Assembly (NCBI GenBank): GCA_008973525.1
Contig: WACJ01000193.1
Coordinates: 620,001-684,000, forward strand
Length of the DNA: 64,000 nucleotides
Direction of reading: 5' to 3'
DNA from: Stenopsyche tienmushanensis
Lineage: Eukaryota; Arthropoda; Insecta; Trichoptera; Stenopsychidae
How positions within the stretch are numbered: the first letter of the stretch is position 1; each line of letters opens with the position of its first letter. Of the stretch, positions 1 to 13,100 are shown in pieces. The position numbers and the translations under genes are program-made. Under the pieces are notes generated by a model, which saw only the letters and a list, made by a program, of their open reading frames with translations, searched no databases and was not told the DNA's origin.

Positions 1-258
1 TTAACCACTTAGGAATATTCTATAAGTGCACTTTATGTCAATTAGGAGACAATAAATCTATGAAGCTGGTGCCGAGTGTAATTTAAAAGTACTTAAATAT
101 TATGCAAGTTCCTTTTTTTCACACGCTGTTAGTAGCGAAATAGCTGATATAATTACAATTTAATGTAAAAATGAGAGTAGATCAACATGCATGATAAGTT
201 TTCTTAGCAATGTTGCTAAGAAAAGTATTCTACGAATATTAAAATGAAAATAACTTAC

Positions 259-3200
259 ATTGGTTATAACTGCTTTTGATGAAAGTTGTGGCCGATATGA
301 ACTTTGATAACTTGTCACTGTGCTGGCTTTTTTGTCAGCTATCATTGCACTGTAAGCAGAGGGAGCAGATCGCACTGCATTGCTGATTCTTTCCAATGCT
401 GGTTCATTTTCCGCCGGAAGCTCAGATTTTTCAATCACGAATATTTCCTAATTTTTTTTTACAAATTCCATGACTCAATGAATTACAAATCAAAAAATAT
501 AATTTTAATGTGATTATCATTACCTGTTGTTCTCGGAGGAAGAACAATTTGAAATCAGTAGGCCCTGAATCTGAAGGCGCAAATGCAGCAGATGTTATCA
601 ATCCTTGTTCAAACGGTAAAGTATTTTCTAATTTCAACAACGGCTCAGGTTCATTCATCTTGAAAATGAAAACTAACAACAAAAAAACATGATATATAAA
701 TAAGCCAAGTTGTGAAATTCACATAAAATACGTGTAGTGTGGAGACAAGGACGACGTATGCCGCACGAGCTAAACGAAAAGAACCTGTGCAACCGCATTA
801 ACGCAAATAACTTCTAAAAATGGAATCCGAAACGCTGTTTTTAGGCAACTTAATAACTGGAGATGAGAAATGGGTTCTTTACTCTAATTATGGACGTAAA
901 AATCAAAGGCTGCCGAAGGGTCAGGTAGCCAAACTGACCCCTAAGCTCGGCCTGACAACAAAAAAATTATTTTGTCTGTTTGGTGGGATCGCAAGGCTAT
1001 CATTCATTTTAAAACACTTAAACCTGAACAAAACAATAAATGCAATTGTGAATAATTAGACCGTTTAGCGGCGGAAATACAAAAAAATGACCCTCCCTAG
1101 TGCATCAAAGACAAGTGTATGATAATGCTGCATAATGCTTGCAATTCGACATCCTCCTTGTTCTCCAGACATTTCTCTGTCGAATTTCCATATTTTTAGA
1201 TCGATCTATGCAGCGTTATTTGAATGGTAAAAATTACAAAACAAACAATGAGGTCAAACATGGACTTTTAGAATATTTTCGTTCAAAGCCCGTGATGTTT
1301 TATGACAGAGGCATTAAAGTGCTACCAGATAGGTGGAGAGAGGCTATATCTAACAATGGAAATTACATTTTATAATATACATCCAATAATAATCATCCGA
1401 GTCATAGAATTTTGAAAAAACCTATGATCGGCATTCTATACAACGTAAAGAAATAATAGTTACCATCATTTTCTTTTGTAACAGCAGCTATTCGATTAGA
1501 AAATGGATCAGATGTAAGGCAACTCACATTAAGTTTTACTATCCATATAACTTTGAGTGTCATAGTATTCCAGACTGCTAAACAGTTATCAGTAGTGCAA
1601 GCAACCTAAAATAAGTTTTAAAAAATATTTAACTCTACTAATTAATATAAAAATATTATATTGGGTGTGTGAATAATTTCCTGTCGTTTAATCAAAAAAT
1701 GAGTCAATTCTTGGATAGTATCAAAAGATGTGACGTTTTTTAGATGTGAAAATGTTGCCAGAAAGATGGGCAATACTTAAATTGACTTGCTTTTTTATTA
1801 CTTGTTAAAAAGATTTATTTTCATGAAAAACGGCAGGAACTAAATCACATACCCAATACTATAATTAATTCCTAAGCTATTTTGTATAGCTAAAAAATAA
1901 TAATTAAGAGATTTTTCCATATAAAGAATAATTATTTAGGTTAACTTAATTAAATTAAATTAATTAAAGTGTAAATTAAAATCGTACATAATGCATGTGA
2001 TTGTCTCTCCCAAATTGTACAAGTCTGCCTTGAGGGCGGAGAGCAGGATGAGCTAAGCAAGCTTTCTGAACTCCAGCAAAGGTATCCCATAAGGTAAGAC
2101 GAGCATCAATCCAAACAGCAGCAACAGATCCATCACCACTTAAAGCTATACCACCTGCTTCACCGCTACCTCCGGATTTTTTCCGACTAGGAAGCCAAAC
2201 TGATTTATTTTCTGAAAAGATGAAGATTTATTTTTTATAGTACAGATAAAACATACAAATGTGGTAATAAAAATTAAAAAAAGACATGATTTAAATTTTG
2301 ACTGACCATATTCAGTCAAAGAATCAATTATTCTCCAAAACTGCACATTATTTTTGTTGTCTGTTGTGATAGTGACAGGAGAATCTTCAGCCAGGCATAA
2401 ACTAGACGGAAGAGCCGGTTGATGAGGACAAGTTGCTACTGTGTGCAATTTAAAATCATGACCAGTCCATTCCCACCAACGAATTCTTTCTTGTTCATTG
2501 CGTCCTTCCCAAGTCACTAACCACTGGCTTTGACACCCCACACTGATTTCATTTATCTACAATCATTTTAAATAAAAAAACTTTATAGATAATGTATTTT
2601 GCTTAGGGTAGCAAGATAATATAACAAACTTACTTCCGTCTGTTCTGGATTCAAATTATCTCTTTCCGGATGAACAATGTTTGTGTTTGTAACGTCCATC
2701 TAAAATTGCAAAAAAGCCCGATTAATAAATAGTATTTACATTAAAAAATAGGTAGTCTACTTCGGACATCAGTAAGAAAACATCTCGGCACTTATTACAG
2801 AATCCTCATGAATATTTCAATTCCGAGACTATAAACCTAATCGGCGTTTTGACCACACGGGGACAATCCCAACTCTTCCCCCGCACGTAAGATCAATGCA
2901 TTTTGAAAAAACTGTAATTGCGCTTTCATAAAAAGTGCACAAGTGAAAATTCAGTGTTAGTGACAACTATCATCAAAAAAAATTTGAGATGAGCTCCACT
3001 AAGAGCAGGAATGCAGATAAATATATAACAAATTAAGCGCCCAGGATATGTAAATTAACTAATAGGATCAGAAAATGAACTTGCACACCTTGAACACAAA
3101 TTAAATAATGTCAAATGAGAGATCGTAGGCCTCAGTGAAGTGATATCTTTCATTACTGGTCCAGCGGCTGTACTATCCGTTGCTACTTTCACAGAATTCC

Positions 3201-5655
3201 CGGTTCCCTTGTCACTCACTATTTCTTACATAGTTAATACTACCCAAGATGAATATGAGATGCATTTAGGCATCATGTAGGACTTTATCCTAGCCCGACA
3301 ATTGCGAGAAATTAGGGACTGAACTTTTTCCCATAGAGTAGTTTTTCACTGTCACCCAAGGAAAATTGCTCAATCTTTATATTTTCCCCACACTCCCTAT
3401 CGAGACGATCGCAAAAGTGTCTTTTGATGCGTTCATCCAAGTGGCCCACTGAATGAACATTTTGAATGAAGTTCAGAGATCCACACTACACTATAATGAT
3501 GATAAAAAAATAGATTTGAAGCATCATTTGAATACATACCGTGTATAATAATGTATGGGAAGTAGTAGAATAAAGATGTAAATGACCAGATCCTGCAGGT
3601 AATAGTAATCCCGCTGCATTTCTCACATATTGAAGTGAAGGACCTTTTACTCCACATTGTTTTTTTGCACCACCTAATCCACCAGCTTCGCGTATACATC
3701 CCGTAACTTTTAAAGTTCCAGTATCAACAATTTGTATTCCTAAAAGCAAAAACAATTACATTTTAAAACATAATTTTAAAAGAAATAACTGTTTATTTTT
3801 AAAAATGTATATAGCGTACCATTATCTGATGTTGATATAGCAATGTGAGTATTGCTGGCAGATAAATGAAGTATCGATGCTGGTAAACGAGGCAAAAATC
3901 TTTTTGAATTATTTGTTCCCCATACTACAACTACACGTTCTGCTCCACCCGTTAACATTAAACCACCTAAACAATGATTATTAATTTTTTCCCTCTTATT
4001 ATAATGAAAATATTACATTGAATAGCTATTATTTGGTAAAAATACAAAAATGTGATGTGAAATATTGAAAGGAATACCTCGTGGAGAAAACGTTATAGTT
4101 GTTAATGGTAAATGATGCCAATGGCAAGTTTCTTTCGGTGGCCGTTTTGTATCCAATGGATTACACCAAAGTATAGCACGTCCCAAAGAATCACCAACAG
4201 CTAATAAATTCAAAGAAGGATGCCATGATAATGTAGTAATTTCCAAGTCTGATGGTGTTTTATGTCTAAAGCAAATAAATAAATATATATAGTACATTAT
4301 AATTATTTTCGTTAATTAATAAAAATATAAGCAATAAAATAATACCTGATGTATTTTTTTGGATTATTGATATCAAAAATATGTACTGTAGATGCTCCAT
4401 TTGAAAATGCAACAATTGGTCCTTCGTCAAATGTGCCTATAGCAACACACCATCTATGGTGCGGCTTGAATTGAGATACGGGTGGAGATCGTAAGATACA
4501 TCCGTTTTCTAAATTGAATACACCGACATGTATAAATTCTGTACCACGCCAACTAACAAAAGCTTCATTGTTGCTTATCAAATGGAATGTTTGAACTTCA
4601 AAGCAATCCGCAATTTGTAAATTCTGCAAAAAATAAATACTCAAAATAAAATAAATAAAAATTCAACGCACTAAATATAAAATTTATCATAACAAAATGT
4701 AATTTTATTATTCGTATTCAAAATAACACAATAAAAGTATAACAAAGAACAGTACCATTTCGTGTGTTTGAACTGAAGCGTGCCATTTCCACGTTATTAT
4801 TTTCCCTAGCTTGTCACATGTTATTAATGATCTATCATCGTTTTGTGGGAAGCCCATGCCAACAATCGGTGAACATTTTTCTTCGCTTCTAAGGGATCTT
4901 ACAAACTCAGCCGTTATAACATCATATATTTGTATATTTTGTCCACAAATAACAAAAATCAGCCTAAAATAGAATAAAGAGCATATTAATAAAAATAAAT
5001 GCACTTATTAATGCACATAATAAAATATTTTTTTCATTAAAACTTGATATAAAAAATGTATTTGTTAACACATCTTGAGCGATTTCACCATGTACATCCA
5101 TTTTTTTTAAATAAAAATTCATACTATATTCCAATGCTACATAAATTATGTTTGCTTTGCTTTTAATGCGTTATAATTCGGTAAACAATATCGGGTGTGT
5201 TCCATGCGAGCTGCATGTCTGGGTTTTGTAATGTTCACTTTCAAAGAGCGATAAATATCTTACCTTATCTGGGTATTAAGATCTTAACATTCAATTGTTT
5301 TGTTTAAGAATAAATAAAATATGATCGTAAATGTTTTATAATTTATGCATATTTATGAAAAAATAAGTGTTTAGGTTTAAATAAATAGGTAAAATTAAAT
5401 AGTTTCAAAGATTTAAAAAAGCCATTTCTTCACGGTGTATTTATTTATCACGTTTCACGGGGCGCTTGCGAATTGCCGCCTAAGATGAGTTAATTGTCAG
5501 AAGAATTCGATTTTTAATGAAAATTATACTAACGATTGATCTGGAGAAAATTGTGGAGGATGCTGAATGAGACTTCGACCTCCACGTCGACGAACTTCAT
5601 ATGAGCCCTCGAGGGCTTGGGGGTCGCCGCCCCCTGAGAGCTGTCGACACACCAT
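259..5655 (-). CDS. WDR75: WDR75 (UTP17/NAN1 orthologue), 3' end outside window
   Basis: WD40 protein of the small-subunit processome (t-UTP/UtpA), needed in the nucleolus for pre-18S rRNA synthesis and processing. Exons on the minus strand, in order: 5655-5534, 4963-4756, 4623-4346, 4265-4078, 3966-3820, 3739-3540, 2699-2634, 2556-2307, 2211-1988, 1605-1464, 672-524, 447-259. All junctions are GT-AG and phases close, giving 721 codons with no stop. Human WDR75 is about 830 residues, so roughly 100 C-terminal residues lie left of position 1 after the donor at 258. WDR75 hallmarks: GGRSLIQHPPQFSPD in exon 1, CHWHH near residue 250, FLPRLPASI near 290, and NCLAVWNTMTLKVIW followed by VFIFKMNEPEPLL near 570-620. 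The ATG at 5655 has an in-frame stop just upstream. The function is known for the family; the structure is inferred from sequence. Confidence 0.92.
735..1376 (+). pseudogene. mariner transposase relic inside a WDR75 intron
   Basis: The plus strand, opposite to WDR75, carries a 5'-truncated mariner-family transposase lying wholly in the intron between WDR75 exons 1605-1464 and 672-524. Recognisable blocks across shifting frames are an MPHELNEKN-like stretch near 757, TGDEKWVLYSN near 860, RLPKGQ near 905, a QLDRLAAEIQKNDP-like stretch near 1057 and a C-terminal tail ending NNGNYIL at 1375. These match the usual order in mariner transposases. The helix-turn-helix N-terminus is missing and frames are broken, so it cannot be active. 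No clear terminal repeats were found. Confidence 0.8.
3290..3440 (-). repeat. Coding-derived repeat of unknown type in a WDR75 intron
   Basis: The 840-bp intron between WDR75 exons 3739-3540 and 2699-2634 holds foreign-looking sequence. Read on the minus strand, 3420-3310 gives FCDRLDRECGENIKIEQF. A related stretch, FCDRLDREV with a later EQFSSEDCGKLF, reads on the plus strand at about 63353-63440. Similarity at the protein level suggests a shared mobile-element coding region, but I do not recognise the family. The rest of the intron (2700-3290) shows no other recognisable content. Confidence 0.5.
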
Positions 5656-6146
5656 CCCGCACTGACAGATTTAAAATAGGTTATGTTTTGGTACAGACAC
5701 GTTGCGATCTAAACACCTTATTAAACAACTAAGATATGATAAATAACTTTTAATCCGAGATGCGTTTTAATTACACTTAAATTCAATCTTAAAAACCATT
5801 TCTATTAACGTATAAGAAAAATATTCAAATGAATTTAAAATGCTAATATTATTTTAATTAAAAAAAATGGTCGTTTATGACAAATATTAAACAAAATATT
5901 ATTAAACGTTTGAAGATGAATATAACATTGTTTTATAATGTATAGAATTATTTTATACGGTTCAATTAATATTGTTAATAGTCTTAATATAAGAAAAATA
6001 TTTAAAATGACATGGTCGTAATCTTAACCTTGCGGATCAACTGTTTTGACATTTCTAGTTTGTCACCGATTATCACCACGTGCTTGACGCACGTTTTGCA
6101 GCGTTTTTGTATTAATTGACTGTGGGTTTTTATTGTGTGTTTCATC
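5656..6146. promoter_or_regulatory. Shared divergent promoter region of WDR75 and WDR12
   Basis: Only 491 bp separate the start codons of WDR75 (minus) and WDR12 (plus), so both promoters and 5' UTRs must fit here. The stretch is AT-rich in the middle and has no obvious TATA box at a sensible distance. It contains the palindromic E-box CACGTG at 6077-6082, 65 bp before the WDR12 start codon. Shared regulation is inferred from the layout. Confidence 0.7.
6077..6082. promoter_or_regulatory. CACGTG E-box (Myc/Max-type)
   Basis: A perfect palindromic CACGTG lies in the divergent promoter, close to the WDR12 start. Canonical E-boxes are bound by bHLH-Zip factors such as Myc/Max, known regulators of ribosome-biogenesis genes in flies and vertebrates. 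Binding here is inferred; a six-base match can occur by chance. Confidence 0.5.
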
Positions 6147-8786
6147 ATGTCTGCTGAAGAAGCAACAACGCAGCTTCAAATCAGGCTTATTACTAAACAA
6201 TTGCAGTATGTTACTTATTTTCAAATACAAGTTTAAACACATTCATACATTTATGGATGATAAATTCAATTTTTGACCCCGATATTTATTATGTGTATAC
6301 GTTTTATTATTATTTTTTTAAATTCAGATTTTTTACTAAATATTTTTCTACTTCATCTGATATTTATAACAGAGGCATTGTATTTACATTTCATTTTAAA
6401 AATATTAAAACGAATGACATTTTGATTTGCTTCCATGTATTTTATTTGAATTTATTAATGTTATGAGTGATTCTTCATTATCATTTCAATTAACACCATT
6501 TAATCATTTAAACATAATTCAGAAATTTGTAAAATTAATGCTTTTATACATTCTTTCCTGTAACCTGCAAAATGAATTTGAATATGATTAAATGAAATAT
6601 CCTCAATTTATACCAAAATTTGAAGAAAAGATCGAATAGTAGTAATAATATAATAAAGATATCATTTAATTAAATTCAATATAATTAAAGAAATATATGT
6701 ATGTATGTAAATTTGCAAAGGAAACCTAACCTAAATGTCATAACGATATATGAAAGCATGAATAGAGCATTACTGTACTTAGATTGGATAAATCAACTCT
6801 CACGAAGTTGTTCCTAGTATCAAAGAATTGATCTATGTAGCTTTAAATATTATACAATAGCAGCTGCACTGCATATATAGTTAATAAATGTTACTCTAAC
6901 GGAACTATGTTTATGGCATATTTCCATTTGATTAGATTTCACATTATAACCCTATAATTTATGGTTCACCTTCCTACAACGGCCTATTTCTTTTAGTGTG
7001 GATTTGTTAATTGCTCAATAAATGTACGACAAAAACATTTTACCGATATATTATAAAACTCTTATTTTTTAGATATGCAGTCCCCGATGCACCATATGCT
7101 ATAACTGCAAATGTTTCAACCAATGAATTAAATTCGTTGGTAAATGGAATTTTAAAAGAAACCTCCGCTGGAGCCCTAAAACAAATTAATTTTGATTTTT
7201 TGGTATGTGGAGAATTTTTGCGAACATCTCTATTGGAACATTTACAATTACACAGCTTATCAACTGAAAGTACAATTGATGTTGAATATCTAGAAAGGTT
7301 ACCGGCACCTCGTCCACATGATTGTTTGACGCACGATGATTGGGTTGCGGCAGTAAGCTGTAAATCTTCATGGTGTGATTTTTATCTTTTTGCTTATAAC
7401 CTGATATAAATTCACGAATTGTATATTTTAATTTGATATATATTTCTATAGGATTGTGAGTGGTTGTTATGATAATAGTTTACATTTATGGAGCACCAAA
7501 GGTGCTCATAAGTTAGCTATACCGGGACATACGTCACCTGTAAAAGCTGTTACATGGGTCAGTCTTAACGAGTCCATCGGTGTTTTTATAAGGTAATGTG
7601 ATATGATATTATTATTAATATTTTTTAAAGGATTATGTTTTTATTCTAATATTTTATGTTCTATAGTGGTTCTCATGATCAATCGGCAATGCTATGGGAA
7701 TGGGATATTGCTGCAAATTCCGTTGAATGTATGGTCGCTTGTCATGGCCATGATAAGAGTATTAACTGTGTTGATGTTAGCTCAGATCTTTCCAGATTTG
7801 CTACAGGAAGCTGGGACACGAGTATAAAAATATGGAATGCAAGTGAGTTATTCACGAGATCAAATACTATAAAATGATACCCGTGGACTTTCTGATATTA
7901 TTTGTATTGTTTTCATTTAAAATTATAGAATTACGAGATGAGGACGAAAGTGCTAGTAAACGTGCTAAAACTGAACATGGAAAACCGAGGGTAAGATGTC
8001 AATTATAAATATAAAGATAGAATAATTCTGTTTGACTAATTAAAACAGTGTGGCTCAATATTAGTGTTTTAAATGCTTCTTTTCTTCATTATTTATTTTC
8101 TTACAGTCAGCACAATTAACATTGAATGGACATAGGGAAGCTGTATCTGGCATAAAGTGGTTTGAAAATGATACACAACTAGCTAGTGCTTCTTGGGATC
8201 ACACATTAAAGCTTTGGGATATAGAATTGGAGGCGCCTTCCCGTACAATTGCTTCTAATAAACCAATATTCTGCTTAGACTTAAATTCTAGTACAAATAT
8301 GTTACTTACATCTTCTGCGGATAGAAATGTTAGAATATTTGATCCCCGATCAAACGGTAATTTAAAAATATATTTATACATCCAAAACAATTGTTATTTT
8401 CCAGTAAACTATTATTAACTAGGCATTTATATATTAATAGTTGATACGCCGTCCATTAGCATGAGAGGACATACATCATGGGTCTCAGCTATAAAGTGGT
8501 GTCCATCAGATCCATCACTATTCCTTTCAGCCGGTCATGATAAGCTACTTAAAATGTGGGATGTGCGGAGGTACATATTTGATTATATTTTATTCAATAA
8601 AAATATCTATATAATACAGATTTTTGAATTTCGTAAACATTATTTTTCAGCCCCCGCGCTTCACTTTTTGAGCTATCCGGACACACGGATAAACTTTTGT
8701 GTTGTGATTGGTCAGGTCGACTACTTTTATCCGGCGGAGCGGACAATGCTTTAAGAATATACAAGTCGCGTAAACCTACTTCATAA
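6147..8786 (+). CDS. WDR12: WDR12 (YTM1 orthologue), ribosome biogenesis
   Basis: WD40 protein of the PeBoW complex (PES1-BOP1-WDR12), required in the nucleolus for 28S/5.8S maturation and 60S assembly. Exons: 6147-6205, 7073-7372, 7452-7592, 7667-7842, 7929-7990, 8107-8356, 8441-8570, 8651-8786, stop TAA at 8784-8786. All junctions are GT-AG (exon 2 uses the weaker donor GTGTGA) and phases close to 417 codons, close to the 423 residues of human WDR12. The N-terminal part (residues about 10-80) matches the NLE domain that docks on the MDN1 ATPase. WD repeats follow, including [35 protein letters not shown] and [12 protein letters not shown] charged KRAKTEH loop between repeats is a likely nuclear-targeting segment. 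The gene looks complete; intron 1 (867 bp) shows nothing else. Confidence 0.95.
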
Positions 8787-9119
8787 ACGTATACATGCAA
8801 ATATCCAAAATATGAAACAGTATTTTATATTCACCTAATGCTTCAAAAATTATAACACGTACTGGATGTATGTAAATGCATGTAAAATGATTACTATGCC
8901 GGCTTTTGAAAATATAAACCTGTATAACGAAAATTAAACCACTTCAAAATATGAATTGATCTTTTTGCCTATGTAAAAAATGTATAATACGAAAGAACAT
9001 AAAACTTATTGGAAACAATACAATGGAATTATTATTCAATATCCCAAAAGTAAGTGTATTATATTTTTATATTGTTTAGAAAAAGTGTATCTGAAAAAAA
9101 GCACAAGATATTGTTGATT

Positions 9120-9505
9120 ATTTTTCAACATGATTGGCATCCTGTTCAATGCATCTGGTAAGCCATGATAAGCTCATTTATACTCTCCTCGAAGAATTCT
9201 CCCATCAGCTCCTTTCCCCACTTCAGAACCTTTTTCTGCACCTGCTCGTCGATTGAAGGAAGGGAAAAAGTTGATAATCTGGAGGCGCCGCCAAGTCAGG
9301 GGAATATGGCGGATGATTAAAAACATTCCAACCAAATAAGTTCAAGAGCGCCTTGATGGCTAAGGCTGTGTGTGGACGGACGTCGTCATGTAACAAGCAC
9401 ACTCCTCTCGTCGGCATACCCTTCCTTTTGTTTTGAATGCTTTTGCGTTTTTTTAGGGTCTCACAATATCGTGCATTGATTCAAGTTGCGCAAGAAATTC
9501 GCAGG
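9120..9505 (-). pseudogene. mariner transposase relic (C-terminal half)
   Basis: On the minus strand an open stretch (9417-9223) holds LLHDDVRPHTALAIKALLN, then HPPYSPDLA and DYQLFPFL, the signature blocks around the second and third catalytic residues of mariner transposases. Other frames continue it with EFFEESINELI near 9200 downstream and YCETLKKLRKAFK near 9475 upstream. The N-terminal half is absent: the relic stops where a piggyBac-type element begins at about 9511. Frameshifts and stops make it non-functional. It is from a different mariner lineage than the relic at 735-1376. Confidence 0.75.
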
Positions 9506-9510
9506 TGCTG

Positions 9511-10102
9511 CTAACCCGATCACACTTGGCGGAATTTCTTACCGACATCTTTTACGCAACTGGACACCACAATGTGAATTTACATACTACTTATTTTCCC
9601 TCATACATTCATAATGTGATCACAGTTCGTTGGGAACAAACTTTGCAATCCCTTTTTTGTCCAATCAAAATAACACGCTGCTTTGTATTTAGTCGGATGC
9701 CTTCAGAACTGCTCTGCGAAGTAGAAGCTGTGCTAGGTTGTCTTTCACCGGATACGAACAGTATTCTTGTGGGGATTTCTTCGGATTCTGTGCACATTGT
9801 CCATTCTAAAGGTTCAATCTCTTCTGTACAATCACTGTGGCTTTCAGATTCACTGTCGATTATTCGGAATTTACGTGTTTTTGAGATAAGACATCTTTGT
9901 AGCCGTATAATACATTGTGTCACTCGACACCTTATAACATGATCCACAAAAGGCCAGGAGTAGACTCGTGAAGCGATATTCGTTAGGCCAAACCTAAATA
10001 AACATCATTATCACTCAATTTACCGCATCGATCCAAGTGGTGCCTGAGAGGCACCGCTCAAGTTGTCGCATCACACCAGTCCACTCGAGTGCAAAGGGTT
10101 AA
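9511..10102 (-). mobile_element. piggyBac-type deletion derivative with a 112-residue ORF
   Basis: The right end reads CACTCGAGTGCAAAGGG followed by TTAA at 10099-10102; the left end begins CTAACCC at 9511, an imperfect inverted match with a one-base change from TTAA. Inside, the minus strand has an open frame from 9947 to 9609. It starts with a basic segment, then an acidic one (SESESHSD, TEEIEPLEW), and ends with RLNTKQ and KRDCKVCSQR. This resembles the N-terminus of a piggyBac transposase joined to the start of its C-terminal cysteine-rich domain, with the catalytic core deleted. It lies next to, and may have interrupted, the mariner relic at 9120-9505. Family assignment is by pattern only. 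Confidence 0.5.
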
Positions 10103-13100
10103 TATTAGGACGTATTCTTTCAGACATATTGTCTATGATGATTTTATTGCAATTTAATTAATAATTTACATGTCTTGCATCTGATAAGTTGGTCTATACT
10201 CATTTTAAATTTCTTATTTCTTATAGCTCATATAAAGGCGCCCAACATTTTTGTCTGGTTAGTCGGAGAGTTCAGATTTACATAAATAGGGGGATGCGTT
10301 ATTGGTGGCTGTTTAATAGGACTGTGCGACCCACGCAAAATAATTTAAGAAATGGGTTAATAAATAAAAGAAACATTTCCTTCTGTCATTTTTATTTTAT
10401 TCAATTGCTTTTACAAATTTTTAATGCAAAGGAACATGATAATTACTTCTCCACTACCAGTTCATTTATTACATTTTTAAATTCAGCATAACTGTCTTTA
10501 ACCGCGGATCACACAAAAAATGCTTAGAGCACATAATATAGAAAACTTGCAAATATTGTATAACAAAATAGATACATTATATTTTTCATTAGCATTTCAA
10601 GTGAAAAACACGAGACACCACTGGGCATCCAACATAACTTATTACCATAGTTATGCCAAATCCGTTAACACAATGAAGCAACATTCTCCTATAAAATATT
10701 CTTCCTCAATCAACTACATCAAAATTTGTTTTTTTTTTTAATTTTTAAATTTTATAATTTCATATCTCCTTCTCCAATCTGTAGAAACAGAACCTTCATC
10801 ATTAACTATAAATCTATCTACCCTACCCTAAACTATCCTGACCTATCCTAAAACTAGACTAGTTCTCAAGGTTGTGTGTCTTATTTACTGTACAAACTTG
10901 GACAAATATATCTTTAAAAATCGTAACTAGGATTGCGACAAAGATGGACTTTATCATTAAAAAATTATATAAATCATCAAAAAAGGCATAGGTTCTTGTA
11001 ATTGCCAAATGAACTAGTTACGATCATATACCTTCATTTAAACTGTATATCTTTTTTGACACAAAAAAGGAAAATACATAAAAAACACTGATGTCGTAAA
11101 AAAGTATTAATCGTATATTAAGGGCAACTCTACCCTTTTTCTACTTTAACTACAGCTTATTCTACAATAGTTTCTATCCTAACAACACTATGGGCACCTA
11201 CTTTTGACATTCCTAGGCTATCTTAAGATTAAGGTAAATTTAGCCAGTTTTAGTCCAGGAATCATTCAATTGGCACATTCCTGAACACAACATCAAATTT
11301 TCTTAAAATTTAAATAGATTTACATTTTGAGGAGGCTTATTATCTATGGAAAATATTCTATGATTACTACTAAACCATTAGTTTGGTGCTGAACGGGAGT
11401 TATTGAAGTCCTCCTTGTTCCTTCAAGTTTTCCATTGTTCAGGCCTAGATCGCTTATCACCTTTTGTCGTTAAAATACTTAATCCTAGCGTAAAACTAGC
11501 TCTTTAATTATCACTCACTAATGTATTTTTTTGCTCAAAATTGTGAGCCACAAATAACGCTTTTTTAGATGGAAAAAAATTAAACCTATTTATTTAACGC
11601 TAATTCCTTAACATTAGTAACTTTAAATCAACTCCGAGTTTTAAGTTATACAAATCTTCCAAAGCGTTCAGCGATCGATCAATGCTGGTTTCAGAACTTG
11701 CACAAAAAACTGTACATCTTGGAATAACCTAATCCTTATTTCATAGCCTGTAAAAGGGTATTTATAACTATTTTATTCTAGTCAAAATATATCAACATAA
11801 AAATAAATTAATAAATTATTTCAATTAATAGTCACAATAACACCAGTGTAGCAGAATATATATCGATCTTGTTTTCAAATCACTATACGAGAATTATAAT
11901 ATCTTTAAATCAGGACTGAAACAGGACAGCTGCAGCTCAACAGAATTGAGGGGACTCTACACCTCGACTGGTCCCATCGCTATCAGCTTTCGTTTTCTGA
12001 ATGTGATCTCATATTTCCACATACAGTTTTATATTTGAATAGTTCAATGTCGTTTGATTTTTACTTCGTGGAAAAGGCACAAGTCTAAAAATACGACTGT
12101 TTTTCATATAGGTAGCGCATAATATATGCGCTTTCGAGATTTGTTCCGATTCATAGAAATAAATTGGATCATTGGCCTAATGGCGCCGTTCCGTTTCTCC
12201 GTGAGAATTGAAAACTAAATACTCAGTCAATTTCAAACTAATTTAGCATCTAATTTAATATTTTATTATATATTTTATATTGAAAATAAAAACAGATGAA
12301 AATGTTGGAATATATAATAGGTGTAATACCACGAGAACCGTCAGATTTTTATGTGGTTAAGCATATAAACTTGAGGTCCTTGTTTGGTACTAAGCTACTT
12401 AGTACAAAAATATATATATGTATATACCTTTGAGGTAATTCGGACCCTCATTTTCATTGTTCAGATGACTAGATTTTATTAACATTTAAACTTTATATGA
12501 GAATATTCATGAGTATATTGTGTGAGGCATTTGACATATACAATAAAAACATCAAAATTTAAATCAGTGATATAACAATATTATCTTTTTATAAATCTAT
12601 TGTAAATATTTGTCTGCAAGTCCTAATATCAGATTATTTGAAAGAAACAATTACACTTAAAAGGAAGACGATCGCAGATGATGTCACGATAATGAGCATC
12701 GGGAAAACAAAATCGAGGAAGACGATCCCAACTATGGAGAGCTAAAACTAGGACGTAAATAATAGCTAACGACGTGAAATTATTGTTTTTTTTTCCAAAA
12801 GTGAGAATCCATTTCAAAATAGTTAAGAATTGCACAGAACGCTTATCACATAATTGATCCATTTTTTTTAAATGAGATCAATAACTCTACACTGCAAGGA
12901 TATATAGGTTTTGTGTATTTTAAATAACCTTTACAGAAAAAACAGTCTTAGACTCAAAAAATACGACTTCATATACATTTATATTATATATATATATTTT
13001 TACATATAATGTTTGGCTATTGATCCAATTTATATCAATTTATAGTTTTCGTCCAGTGAATCTTTTATACTAATCTAAATATGTCATCACCATTGAGAGT

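Noticed and set aside
1..258. C-terminal WDR75 exon inside the window
   Set aside because: No frame after an acceptor continues the protein with WDR75-like sequence; the last exon(s) must be to the left.
5093..5102. ATG at 5102 (minus) as the WDR75 start (reads MDVHGEIAQD)
   Set aside because: The frame does not splice in phase to the next exon and lacks the conserved GG-S-L..FSPD stretch. The exon at 5655-5534 has it and closes in phase.
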